Assembly (NCBI RefSeq): GCF_025399795.1
Contig: NZ_JAODTZ010000010.1
Location: 166,603-230,602 of the forward strand
Length of the DNA: 64,000 bases
Source: Streptomyces rhizosphaerihabitans
GTDB lineage: Bacteria > Actinomycetota > Actinomycetes > Streptomycetales > Streptomycetaceae
Direction: 5' to 3'
The position numbers and the translations under genes were made by a program. Under the pieces are notes generated by a model. That model did no database searches. It was given only the letters and a program-made list of their open reading frames with translations, and was not told the origin of the DNA. Positions 45,367 to 53,890 of this stretch are shown one piece after another (positions within the stretch are counted from its first letter, which is position 1; each line of letters opens with the position of its first letter).

Positions 45367-46793
45367 GTCGCCTCCTCCTTCAGCGGGGCCACCTCGTCGG
45401 GCTTGAAGTACAGGAAACGGCCCTGCGCGCGGCGTACGTCGGTGCCGGGATCGTCGTCCACGACGACGGCGAGATGCGTCTCGCCGTCGAGGTCGCCGAC
45501 CACGGCCTCGACGGTGGCGTGCCGGCCGTAGAGGAAGGCGTCCTGGGCGTCGGAGCGGCGGGCGCCGGGCGTGAGTCGGACCCGGCTGCCGGCCCGTACG
45601 GTCTCGCCGTCGATGACGACGACGCCCGGCACCTCGGTGGCCCCGGCGTCCTGCGCCGGATCCCACCAGGGGTGGCCGGGGCCCTCGGGCAGGCTCAGCC
45701 CGGTGTCGGGAGCAGGGGGGAGCGGCTCGCCCGCGGGGTCGTCGCCGGTGATCTCGCGCAGCCCCCGGATCGCCCCGTGCAGCCGTTCGCGGACCGCCTC
45801 CGGCATGTCGTCGACCAGGTCGATGACCCCGGCGGCGCGGGCGTCCGTGCCGCGCGCCTCGCGCTTCTCCCGTTCGGTGAGCGCTGCCGTGCGCAGCGAG
45901 AGGATCTCGTCGATCTCGGTGGCGTCGTAGAGGGGCCCCGGGCTCTCCTCGGCGACGGCGGGGTGATCCTCCAGGATGATCGGCGAGGACAGCATGACGT
46001 CGTCCGCGCCGGGCGCTCCCGCGAGTACCGGCCAGGTGTGCTCGTTCTGGCAGCTCGCGGCGGCCGGCCGGGCCCATTCGGGCGGGTCGGTCAGCGACAG
46101 GAACCGTCCCCCGGGCACACCGAGCAGCAGATGCGTGCCGATCAGGCTGTGGGCCAGGGCGGTCTCGCGGTCGGTGCCGGCCTGCTCCGGGGCGGCGGTG
46201 GTGTTGTGCACACTCACCGTGAGCCGCAGCACCCGGTAGGGACCAGGCAACTCCTCGACACGCGGGCGCAGTTCGCCCGTCAGCCGCCGCCTGCGCCGCA
46301 CCAGACGGCCCAGTGTCCGGCCCTCGGCGTCGGTCACCGGCTCGTACTCGACGGCGTCCGGAAGGTCGAACCGTACGGCGTGGGAGGCGGCCTGATCACC
46401 CATCAGCTCGGCGAAGGTCTCATGGATCAGGACGCGTTCCTCGTGTCCCTCGTCCCACGGCACCAACACCCGGTCGGGAAGGTCGAGTTCGGGTACCTCC
46501 GTGTAGCCGCCGTCGGCGTCGAGCCGTTCGACCGTGCGTCGGCGCACGTGCAGGAAGCGCAGTTCGGCGTGGAGCCGGTCGCCGTCGCGGGGCTCCAGCA
46601 GACACTCGGTGCGCTGGACGGAGTGTTCTCCGGTCGTGGCGGTCCAGGCGGGCGGCACCAGGACGCCGAACTGCCAGCGCAGTTGGTTCTTCGCGGCCGA
46701 GGCGCGGTAGGGGTAGAGGACGTATCCCTCGAACAGGACGGCGTCCGCAATGGTGCGGGCCTGCTCGAAGCGGTTCTCCAGGGGATTGCTCAT
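45363..46793 (-). CDS. Unknown hydrogenase-operon protein, 476 residues
   Basis: Soluble, acidic protein with no signal peptide or membrane helix. No domain that I recognise; the N-terminus FEQARTIADAVLFEGYVLYP and a Gly/Pro-rich middle stand out. A possible KOW/SH3-like stretch near the C-terminus (VIDGETVRAGSRVRLTPG and FLYGRHATVEAVV) may bind a partner. It overlaps the protease gene and follows DUF6084 with one base between, so it is part of the high-affinity hydrogenase operon and probably serves assembly. Confidence 0.8.
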   Translation of the reverse strand: MSNPLENRFEQARTIADAVLFEGYVLYPYRASAAKNQLRWQFGVLVPPAWTATTGEHSVQRTECLLEPRDGDRLHAELRFLHVRRRTVERLDADGGYTEVPELDLPDRVLVPWDEGHEERVLIHETFAELMGDQAASHAVRFDLPDAVEYEPVTDAEGRTLGRLVRRRRRLTGELRPRVEELPGPYRVLRLTVSVHNTTAAPEQAGTDRETALAHSLIGTHLLLGVPGGRFLSLTDPPEWARPAAASCQNEHTWPVLAGAPGADDVMLSSPIILEDHPAVAEESPGPLYDATEIDEILSLRTAALTEREKREARGTDARAAGVIDLVDDMPEAVRERLHGAIRGLREITGDDPAGEPLPPAPDTGLSLPEGPGHPWWDPAQDAGATEVPGVVVIDGETVRAGSRVRLTPGARRSDAQDAFLYGRHATVEAVVGDLDGETHLAVVVDDDPGTDVRRAQGRFLYFKPDEVAPLKEEAT

Positions 46794-46794
46794 C

Positions 46795-47439
46795 TCAGTC
46801 GGCCCCCTTCTTCGCGTCGGCGGTGGCGAGGAGTTCGTCGAAGACCCGCTCCCAGGACGGCAGGGCGCGCGAGGAGCGGTAGCGGCGCAGGGCGTCCAGC
46901 ACGTCCAGCCGGACGCGCAGCCAGCCCGAGTTGGGGAAGTACTGCTCGATCATGTTCCGCCACACGTCCACCGGCATCCGGTACGCCGTCTCCTTGTGCC
47001 AGGGCACCGGCTCGGCCCGGAAGCCGTCCCGGCCGGTGAACACCGTGCCGGAGAAGAGCAGGAGCAGCGGGACCTCGCCGCGGGACAGCGCCCGGAAGTA
47101 CGACGCGGACGCGACCTCCGTGTCGTAGGTGCAGGGCACCGGGAGATCGACCTCCGTCGAACCGGTGAACCCCGGGACCGTGATGGAGGCGTGGGCGAAC
47201 TGCAGCGGCTTGAGCGTGCTGCTCCAACGGCTCGGCTCGCCGAACAGGTCGCCCAGCATGCCGACCTCCTCCGGATCGTAGGACCGTCCGGCGGGCTCGA
47301 TACGGATCTGGCAGCGCAGCGCGACGGCGTGCACCGGCTGGTGATCGGTCTCCTCGATGCGCAGCCCGAACAACAGCGTGGGCCCGGCTCCGTACGGCTC
47401 GGGACGCACACCGGTGCAGGTGAACTGGAGATCGGTCAC
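46795..47439 (-). CDS. DUF6084 family hydrogenase-operon protein
   Basis: 214 residues from GTG 47439, overlapping the upstream gene in GTGA. Beta-rich; pattern RPEPYGAGPTLLFGLRIEET and RCQIRIEPAGRSYDPEE, then WRNMIEQYFPNSGWLRVR. I recognise it as the DUF6084 type that accompanies group 1h hydrogenase genes. Function unknown; likely a maturation or docking factor. Confidence 0.75.
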   Translation of the reverse strand: MTDLQFTCTGVRPEPYGAGPTLLFGLRIEETDHQPVHAVALRCQIRIEPAGRSYDPEEVGMLGDLFGEPSRWSSTLKPLQFAHASITVPGFTGSTEVDLPVPCTYDTEVASASYFRALSRGEVPLLLLFSGTVFTGRDGFRAEPVPWHKETAYRMPVDVWRNMIEQYFPNSGWLRVRLDVLDALRRYRSSRALPSWERVFDELLATADAKKGAD

Positions 47440-48278
47440 GGGGCGCCCCCGGGGTGCCTGGCCGGTCCGGCGGATCCCCGCGGAGTCACGGAGGCACCGG
47501 CTTCCGCCGACGCGGCGGAGTTCTCGGGTTCCGCAGCTGCGGCGGGGGCCTCGGGTTCCGCCCATGCGGGGGAGGGCCCGGCTTCCGCCGACGCGGTGGA
47601 GTTCTCGGGTTCCGCCGTTTGGGTGGGAGTTCCGGGGTGCGCCGACGCGCCTGTGGGCGCGGGTTCCGGGGCCAGCGGACGGGCGGCCGCCGTGATCCGC
47701 TCGAAGAACTCCGCGATGTCCGCGCGGGCCTCCGCACCGCCGTCGAAGCCCTTCCAGTGCAGCCGCATCCGGCCGACCAGCTCGTAGCAGACGTCGACCG
47801 GGACGAGCGTGCACGTCACCGAGCCGCCGCGTCCGCGGTGCAGCAGCAGCGCCTCCACATCGGGTTCCAGCAGCTCCGCGAGCCGACTGCGCCCGAGGAC
47901 CGCGTTCCAGGTCCCCGGATCGAGCTCGCTCTCGGTGGCGCCCGCCGGGCTCGGATAGAAGGCCGCGAGCCGGTCGAGTTCGGAGTTGCGGAAGAAGAAG
48001 GCCAGCGCGACCGGGATCTGCAGCCGGTTCCAGTCCGACTCGTCCAGGGCGAACCCGGGATCGGTGAGATACCGGTCCGGGACGGCCCGGAAGCGGCCCT
48101 GCCCCGCGCCCGGCCGGGTGAAGAGCAAGTGGCAGGGCGGGCAGGCGCATTTGAGGGACCGTCGGGTGGTGTCGACGAGATGCCGGTGCGCGTCGGGCAG
48201 CGGCTCCCCGCACAGATCGCAGCGCTCGCCCCTGGGCGGCGGCCGCCGGGTGAACTGCTTGAGCACGTCGGTGGTCAT
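47436..48278 (-). CDS. DUF5947 family hydrogenase-operon protein
   Basis: 280 residues from ATG 48278. The N-terminus has a four- or five-Cys cluster (ERCDLCGEPL, then LKCACPPCHLLF) that should bind zinc or an iron-sulphur centre. The middle is globular (RLQIPVALAFFFRNSELDRL, VDVCYELVGRMRLHWKGF). The last 70 residues are low-complexity Ala/Pro/Glu with the unit AEPENSxASAEAG repeated twice, encoded by a 36-base near-exact DNA repeat, and are probably disordered. Confidence 0.78.
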   Translation of the reverse strand: MTTDVLKQFTRRPPPRGERCDLCGEPLPDAHRHLVDTTRRSLKCACPPCHLLFTRPGAGQGRFRAVPDRYLTDPGFALDESDWNRLQIPVALAFFFRNSELDRLAAFYPSPAGATESELDPGTWNAVLGRSRLAELLEPDVEALLLHRGRGGSVTCTLVPVDVCYELVGRMRLHWKGFDGGAEARADIAEFFERITAAARPLAPEPAPTGASAHPGTPTQTAEPENSTASAEAGPSPAWAEPEAPAAAAEPENSAASAEAGASVTPRGSAGPARHPGGAP

Positions 48279-49186
48279 GGCCCCGCCCCCAGCAGCTCGC
48301 CGGGCAGCGCCACCCGCACCGACCCGTCCTCCTCCAGCAGTGGTACGGGCTCCAGGTGGCCCTTCTCGCCCCGGCCCGCCCGGTGCACGTCGAACTCGGC
48401 GGCGCAGCCCGCGCACCGCAGCAACTCGCCGTCCAGGGAGGCCGGAGCGAGGCTCGCGGCACAGACCGGGCAGCGGTCGCGGTAGGCGTACAACTGTCCG
48501 GGCAGGCGCACGAGCAGCAGGGTGCGGCCGGCGACCTCGGTGACGCCGGTGGCCCGGTCGCCCATGGGCAGTGCACGGGGGCCGAGGGTGTACCAGCGCG
48601 CCGGGTCGCCCGCTTCTTCGGACGCCACGGGGTCGCCCGGAGCGTCGTCCGGGCGGTGCGGCAGGATCTGGAGCAGCGCCGGCTGCGGGCTCTCCGCGGC
48701 CATTCCCTCGACCTCGATGTGCTCGACCTCGGGAGCGATCCGGGCGACCGCCTCCTCGATGGTCCAGCGCACGGTCTGGGTGGAGGAGAGACAGCCGTCG
48801 CAGCTGCCGCGCAGTCTGAGGTGCAGCGTCGGGCCGTCGGCCGCCTCCAGGTCGAGCCCGGCCACCTCGACGTCGCCCGCGTGCGAGCCGAGGTAGGGAC
48901 GGACCTTGTCGAGGGCGCGGCCCACCCGGGTCGCGGTGTCCTCCGGATGCAGATCGTGCAGGATCAGCAGATCACTGACGAGTTCGTCGGCGGTGAGGAC
49001 GGCGAGGGGATCCGCGCCGTCCGGGGCGGAGCGCAGCAGGCGTACGGTCCGGGCCAGGCCCTCGCCGTAGAACTCCATGAGGCAGCGCACCAGTTCGTCC
49101 GCGGTGTCGCGCGCCTCCGGTCCCGCCTGCTGCGCCAGCTCGTCGAGCAGTGCGCCTATCCGCTCGCCCGTCTCCTGTCCGGCCAT
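48275..49186 (-). CDS. NifU-like and Rieske-like fusion protein
   Basis: 303 residues from ATG 49186. Residues about 85-155 form a NifU C-terminal domain with the cluster motif RGSCDGCLSS and HIEVEG. A Rieske-fold domain follows (VAGRTLLLVRLPGQLYAYRD), with ligand pairs RCPVCAAS and RCAGCAAEF: both His of a normal Rieske centre are replaced by Cys. It may carry a rubredoxin-like or four-Cys FeS site and pass electrons from the hydrogenase. Overlaps DUF5947 in ATGA. Confidence 0.82.
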   Translation of the reverse strand: MAGQETGERIGALLDELAQQAGPEARDTADELVRCLMEFYGEGLARTVRLLRSAPDGADPLAVLTADELVSDLLILHDLHPEDTATRVGRALDKVRPYLGSHAGDVEVAGLDLEAADGPTLHLRLRGSCDGCLSSTQTVRWTIEEAVARIAPEVEHIEVEGMAAESPQPALLQILPHRPDDAPGDPVASEEAGDPARWYTLGPRALPMGDRATGVTEVAGRTLLLVRLPGQLYAYRDRCPVCAASLAPASLDGELLRCAGCAAEFDVHRAGRGEKGHLEPVPLLEEDGSVRVALPGELLGAGP

Positions 49187-49209
49187 CGGCAAGCCCCTCT
49201 TCTGAGGAA

Positions 49210-49282
49210 GGTCGGATCCTGGGAAAGACCGGATCCTGCGGGAGGTCGGATCCTGGGGAAGGTCGGATCCTGGGGAAGGTCA
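49210..49282. repeat. 17-base tandem repeats before the NifU-like gene
   Basis: GGTCGGATCCTGGGGAA-type units start at 49210, 49227, 49244, 49261 and (partial) 49278, an exact 17-base step. Two central copies are identical; each carries a GGATCC core. The last one runs into the stop of hhyL. They occupy the 93-base gap in the hydrogenase operon. Confidence 0.8.
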
Positions 49283-51061
49283 GACCGCAAGTCCGCTCAG
49301 CCCCGTCGGCATGTGCGTCTGCTGGACGGTCTTCCCGCCGCCGACGTACATGTGCACGCCGCACGGCAGACACGGGTCGAAGCTTCGGACGGCCCGCATG
49401 ATGTCGATGCCCTTGAAGTTCTCGGGCGGGTTCTCCTCGAAGATGGGGGTGTTCTGCACCGCGTCCTCGTACGGGCCCGGTGTGCCGTAGCTGTCGCGCA
49501 CGCTGCCGTTCCACGGGGTCGGCGGGTACGGGTGGTAGTTGGCGATCTTGCCGTCCCTGATCACCATGTGGTGGGAGAGCACGCCCCGGACCGCCTCGGT
49601 GAAGCCGCAGCCGATCGACTCGTCCGGCACGTCGAACTTCTCCCAGGTCTGGGTGCGTCCGGCGCGAACCTCCTCCATCGCCTGCTCGGCGAAGTGGAGG
49701 GCGGCCGCGGCGGCGTAGGCCTGGAAGTAGGTGCGGGCCCGGTTGCGTTCGAGGGCGTTGCTCCACTGCGGGATCTTCCACTCCAGCGCCATCTCCGGCT
49801 TGGTCATCGTGCGCGGCAGGTTGATCTGCACGCTGTGCCCGGTGGCCTTGATGTAGCCGATGTCGACGAGCCCGGACAGCGCCGTGGACCACAGCCGGGC
49901 GATCGGACCGCCGCCGGTGTCCAGCGCCAGATGGTCGGTGCCGTCGAACCAGCGCGGCGACATCACCCAGCTGTACTTGTCGTCGAAGTCCCGCTTCTGC
50001 GGGGCCGGGATGGTGTGCTGGTTCCAGGGGTGCCGTTCGTCGATGGGGTTCCCGAGCGGGTCCCGTTCGACGAACTTCTCCATGCCCGACCAGTCCTCGT
50101 AGTACGAACTGCCGAGCAGGATGCGGATGCCGAGGTTGATGTCGACGAGGCTGTTGGTGACCAGCTTGCCGTCCACGATGACACCGGGGGTGACGAACAT
50201 CCGCCGGCCCCAGTTCTCCATGTTGGCGTACTGGAAGTCGCAGTACTCCGGGTCGTTCAGCGCGCCCCAGCAGCCCAGCAGCACCCGGCGCCTGCCCACT
50301 TCCTCGTACCCGGGCAGTGCCTCGTAGAAGAAGTCGAAGAGGTCGTCGTGGAGCGGGACGACCCGCTTCATGAACTCCACGTAGCGGGTGAGCCGGGTCA
50401 GGTAGTCGGTGAAGAGCTGGATGGTCGCGACCGTGCCGACCCCGCCCGGGTAGAGCGTGGAGGGGTGCACATGGCGGCCCTCCATCAGACAGAACATCTC
50501 CCGTGTGTAGCGGCTCACTTGGAGCGCCTCACGGTAGAACTCGCCCTCCAGCGGGTTGAGCGAGCGCATGATGTCGGCGATCGTGCGATAGCCGTGGTCG
50601 GCCGCGTGCGGGGCCTCGGTGCGCTCGGCGAGTTCGAGCACGCCGGGGTTGGTCTCGCGGACCATCCGCTCGCAGTAGTCCACGCCGACCAGGTTCTCCT
50701 GGAAGATGTTGTGGTCGAACATGTACTCCGCGGCCTCGCCGAGGTTGATGATCCACTCGCCGAGGTGCGGGGGTGCCACGCCGTACGCCATGTTCTGGGC
50801 GTAGACCGAGCAGGTGGCGTGGTTGTCCCCGCAGATGCCGCAGATGCGGCTGGTAATGAAGTGCGCGTCGCGCGGGTCCTTGCCGCGCATGAACACGCTG
50901 TACCCGCGGAAGACGGACGAGGTGCTGTAGCACTCCGCGACCCGCTTCGCCTTGAAGTCGATCTTGGTGTGGATGCCGAGACTGCCCACGATGCGGGTGA
51001 TCGGGTCCCACGACATCTCCGTGAGGCCGTCACCGGCCGGCTTGTTCGTCGCCGTCGCCAT
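49280..51061 (-). CDS. hhyL: High-affinity [NiFe]-hydrogenase large subunit
   Basis: Catalytic subunit that oxidises trace H2. 593 residues from ATG 51061. L1 motif RICGICGDNH (Cys74, Cys77) and L2 motif DPCLPCGVH (Cys564, Cys567, His570) give the four nickel-binding Cys. The 23 residues after His570 are the peptide removed by the maturation protease. The L2 sequence with GVHMYVGGGK is the group 1h/5 type. Lies 50 bases after the small subunit. Confidence 0.95.
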   Translation of the reverse strand: MATATNKPAGDGLTEMSWDPITRIVGSLGIHTKIDFKAKRVAECYSTSSVFRGYSVFMRGKDPRDAHFITSRICGICGDNHATCSVYAQNMAYGVAPPHLGEWIINLGEAAEYMFDHNIFQENLVGVDYCERMVRETNPGVLELAERTEAPHAADHGYRTIADIMRSLNPLEGEFYREALQVSRYTREMFCLMEGRHVHPSTLYPGGVGTVATIQLFTDYLTRLTRYVEFMKRVVPLHDDLFDFFYEALPGYEEVGRRRVLLGCWGALNDPEYCDFQYANMENWGRRMFVTPGVIVDGKLVTNSLVDINLGIRILLGSSYYEDWSGMEKFVERDPLGNPIDERHPWNQHTIPAPQKRDFDDKYSWVMSPRWFDGTDHLALDTGGGPIARLWSTALSGLVDIGYIKATGHSVQINLPRTMTKPEMALEWKIPQWSNALERNRARTYFQAYAAAAALHFAEQAMEEVRAGRTQTWEKFDVPDESIGCGFTEAVRGVLSHHMVIRDGKIANYHPYPPTPWNGSVRDSYGTPGPYEDAVQNTPIFEENPPENFKGIDIMRAVRSFDPCLPCGVHMYVGGGKTVQQTHMPTGLSGLAV

Positions 51062-51111
51062 GGTGCCGCGCCACCTTCCTGTCGAGTGTCCTGCTCAGCG
51101 GGTAACCGTGG

Positions 51112-52194
51112 TCACCACGGGGCCTTGTAGCCGGTCGTGAGCTCCTCGCCCTTGCCGCGCCACTTCGGTTCCTTGTCGACGGTCTTCGCGGTGATGTTCC
51201 GCAGGCGTCGTATGACGGATCCGTAGATACCGCTCGCCGTCGCGGACACATGGCCGCCCGGCGGCTCGTCCATGAACGGCATGAACTTGTCGGGGAAGCC
51301 CGGCATGGTGCAGGCGATGCAGATCCCGCCGACGTTCGGGCAGCCGCCCACGCCGTTGATCCAGCCGCGCTTGGGCACATTGCACTTGACCACCGGGCCC
51401 CAGCAGCCGAGCTTGACCAGGCACTCCGGCGATCCGTACTCGCTCGCGAACTGCCCCTGCTCGTAGTAGCCGGCGCGATCGCAGCCCTCGTGCACCGTGG
51501 CGCCGAACAGCCAGGTAGGCCGCAGTTCCTCGTCCAGCGGGATCATGGGAGCAGCGCCCGCCGCCTGGTACAGCAGGTAGAGCAGGGTCTCGGAGGCGTT
51601 GTCCGGGTGTACGGGGCAGCCCGGGATGCAGACGATCGGAATGCCCGCCTTGGACTTCCACTCCCAGCCCAGATAGTCCGGCACCCCCATCGCGCCGGTC
51701 GGGTTGCCGGCCATCGCGTGGATGCCGCCGTACGTCGCACAGGTGCCGATGGCGACGACGGCGAGCGCCTTGGGGGTGAGCCGGTCCAGCCACTCACTGG
51801 TCGTGATCGGCTGACCCGTCTCCGGATCGTCCCCGAAGCCGCACCAGTAGCCCTCCGGCTTGACCCGCTCGTTCGGTATGGATCCCTCGACGACCAGCAC
51901 GAAGGGCTCCAGCTCGCCCCGGTCGGCCTTGAAGAACCACTCGACGAAATTGTCCGCGCCCTGCACGGGCCCGCACTCGAAGTCGATCAGGGGCCAGTGG
52001 ACCGCCACCTTGGGCAGTCCTGGCAGGGCACCGAGCGCCAGCTCCTCGATGCTCGGCTGGGTCGCGGCGGTCAACGAGACCGAATCCCCGTCGCAGCTCA
52101 GCCCCGCGTTGATCCAGAGAATGTGGACGGTCGGGTCCTCCTGCGCGTCGTCCTGCGCGGCGGGATCGGCCGTCGTCGCGGTCGGGGCGTTCAT
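51112..52194 (-). CDS. hhyS: High-affinity [NiFe]-hydrogenase small subunit
   Basis: Electron-transfer subunit with three iron-sulphur clusters. 360 residues from ATG 52194 (AGGAGGG upstream). Near the N-terminus SCDGDS (Cys34, Asp37) takes the place of the usual CxxC, so the proximal cluster has an Asp ligand, the mark of the oxygen-tolerant group 1h enzymes. Other ligands are seen in GTCATYGG, IPGCPVHPD, HEGCDRAG, CLVKLGCWGP and GICIACTMPGFPD. No twin-arginine signal, so it is not exported by the usual route. Confidence 0.95.
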   Translation of the reverse strand: MNAPTATTADPAAQDDAQEDPTVHILWINAGLSCDGDSVSLTAATQPSIEELALGALPGLPKVAVHWPLIDFECGPVQGADNFVEWFFKADRGELEPFVLVVEGSIPNERVKPEGYWCGFGDDPETGQPITTSEWLDRLTPKALAVVAIGTCATYGGIHAMAGNPTGAMGVPDYLGWEWKSKAGIPIVCIPGCPVHPDNASETLLYLLYQAAGAAPMIPLDEELRPTWLFGATVHEGCDRAGYYEQGQFASEYGSPECLVKLGCWGPVVKCNVPKRGWINGVGGCPNVGGICIACTMPGFPDKFMPFMDEPPGGHVSATASGIYGSVIRRLRNITAKTVDKEPKWRGKGEELTTGYKAPW

Positions 52195-52546
52195 GAGCCC
52201 TCCTGGGAATCAGCTCATTCAGGTCATAACTGGCCAAACAGCCTTTCCCATGGTTACCGCCCAGGAGGGGTGACGGTAAGTGCGAACCGGCCCTATCGCC
52301 CCCGCGCACTATCGCCGCCGTGTCCCGCGGCGGCGCCCGGACCCCGGAGGGCCTGCGCAAGGTGTTCCGCCCCCTGGCCCAGCCGCTTCCGCAGGGGTGA
52401 CGGGGCGGGGCGCCGTGAGGTGAACCGGGCGGGGAGCCTCACCGGGCGGGCGCGGGCCCCGTCGTGTCGATCATGACGCAACGTGACGATTGCTGTATTT
52501 TTTGATCACGCCCCGTCATCTTGTCGCCAACCGCTAGGAGATGCCG
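52195..52546. promoter_or_regulatory. Divergent promoter region of hydrogenase and CTQ-like operons
   Basis: 352 bases with no gene. A locally AT-richer block at 52211-52255 precedes hhyS, and another (GCTGTATTTTTTGATCA, 52492-52508) precedes the plus-strand operon. GTGAGG ... CCTCAC and two ACCGGGCGGG copies lie near 52410-52450. I cannot assign -10/-35 boxes with confidence. Confidence 0.5.
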
Positions 52547-53890
52547 GTGATCGACCAGCTCTGGATCCAGCCCCCGCTCGCCTTCGCCCGGCTGGGCCCC
52601 TCCCCGAAACCCTGCGACAACTACCGGTGGGGGAGGAGCGACCTCACTCCGCGCGGTACCGGCAAGACCACGGTGGAGCCGCAGCCCACCCTCGACCTGG
52701 CCGCGGACGGCACCCTGAGCGAGCGGATGCCGCAGGAGGTCCGCTTCAAGGACGAGGCCGGCTGGCGGCCCGTCTGCCCGTACTTCGAGGTGCACGGCAG
52801 CTGGACGGTGGACGGCGAACGCCACACCGGGCCGCTGACCGAGGAGGTCCTCGCCCGGTTCGGGCTCGGACTCGGGGACGTGCGCTGGCAGGTCAGCGTG
52901 GCCAACCTCAAGGCGCACCACCTCACCCGGAGCGACGACGACCGGATCGAGGCGACCGTCGGGGTCCGGGGCGACGACCACCAGCAGCACCGGCTGGCGG
53001 GCACCTCTCCGCAGGGCGCCGCCCAGCCGCTGGTCCCGGCGGGCCGGGACCTCCCGCTCGGTGCGGTGCAGGTGCCCGTGCCCAACGCCGCACTGCCCGA
53101 GCTGCGGCTGCGGTTCACCCCCGCGACCGGCGCCGTCTACGGGCCGACCACCCTCACGGACGCCGGCCGGTACCGCATCCCGGCGGAGCGGCGGATCCTC
53201 AACCCCGGCGCGGAGTGGGTCGGTTTCCGGCTCCCCAGCGACGACGTCCGGACCGCGCCGCGGGGCCTCTTCGCGGGCGCCGAGGGCCAGCTGTCCTTGG
53301 GCCTGGTCGACGACGTGTGCGACGGGCTGGTCACGGTCGGGCTGCCGGGCGGGCTCACCGCCTCCGCCCGGGTGGTGGCCTGCCCGCCGGTGTTCTCCCC
53401 CGACCGCAGGCCCTTCGTCTCCGTGGCGGACGGGCTCGCCGACCGGGTCCGGCGGGGCGATGTGCGCACGCCCGCCTACCTCGCGGACAAGGGGCAGACC
53501 ACTCAGGAGATCAGAGACCTGTTCGAGCGGATCCTGGAGACGGTGGGCAACATCAACCTGGACGTGCAGAACGGCTTCTTCGGGGCCCTGCCCCCGGCGG
53601 AGACCCTGACCGGCGTGCTGCTCGGCCTCACTGAACAGGCGCGCCGCCGGCACCGCCGGTTCGTGGCGCTGGAGATGCTGGAGGACCTGTTCCGTGAACG
53701 CCCCGGGCTGATCCGGGAGATCGTCCGGGAGCCCGTCGCCGACCCGCGGACGGCCGGGGCGTACAACGGCCGGATGCCCCCCGACATGCGCGGCGCGGAC
53801 GGCAACGCCCTGCACCTGACGCGCCGCCAGTACGACCTGCTCGTACGGTGGGCCGCTGCGCTGCGCGAGAACACGGAGGCGGGCACATGA
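52547..53890 (+). CDS. LodA/GoxA-like protein, N-terminal half (split CTQ oxidase candidate)
   Basis: 447 residues from GTG 52547, which is six bases after AGGAG; the ATG at 52541 touches the ribosome site. The start IDQLWIQPPLAFARLGPSP resembles the LodA opening (IxPxxGIARVGNSP), and the C-terminus has NGRMPPDMRGADG and HLTRRQYDLLVRWA, like the MPxLxGDN ... LTxxQYxxLxxWA segment that in LodA comes just before the quinone-forming part. It stops there; the missing part appears to be in the gene at 55334. Overlaps the radical SAM gene in ATGA. Family placement is by motif reading only. Confidence 0.55.
   Translation: MIDQLWIQPPLAFARLGPSPKPCDNYRWGRSDLTPRGTGKTTVEPQPTLDLAADGTLSERMPQEVRFKDEAGWRPVCPYFEVHGSWTVDGERHTGPLTEEVLARFGLGLGDVRWQVSVANLKAHHLTRSDDDRIEATVGVRGDDHQQHRLAGTSPQGAAQPLVPAGRDLPLGAVQVPVPNAALPELRLRFTPATGAVYGPTTLTDAGRYRIPAERRILNPGAEWVGFRLPSDDVRTAPRGLFAGAEGQLSLGLVDDVCDGLVTVGLPGGLTASARVVACPPVFSPDRRPFVSVADGLADRVRRGDVRTPAYLADKGQTTQEIRDLFERILETVGNINLDVQNGFFGALPPAETLTGVLLGLTEQARRRHRRFVALEMLEDLFRERPGLIREIVREPVADPRTAGAYNGRMPPDMRGADGNALHLTRRQYDLLVRWAAALRENTEAGT

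Noticed and set aside
49210..49282. Possible CRISPR or iteron origin
   Set aside because: 17-base head-to-tail units without spacers, inside an operon, no replication gene nearby.
48356..51130. 924-codon plus-strand frame antisense to the hydrogenase genes
   Set aside because: Reads through hhyL and the NifU-like gene in antisense; composition is typical of a shadow frame and it conflicts with clear metal-site motifs on the minus strand.
52541..52546. ATG start for the LodA-like gene
   Set aside because: The AGGAG ribosome site ends directly before this ATG, leaving no spacing; the GTG six bases later is correctly placed.
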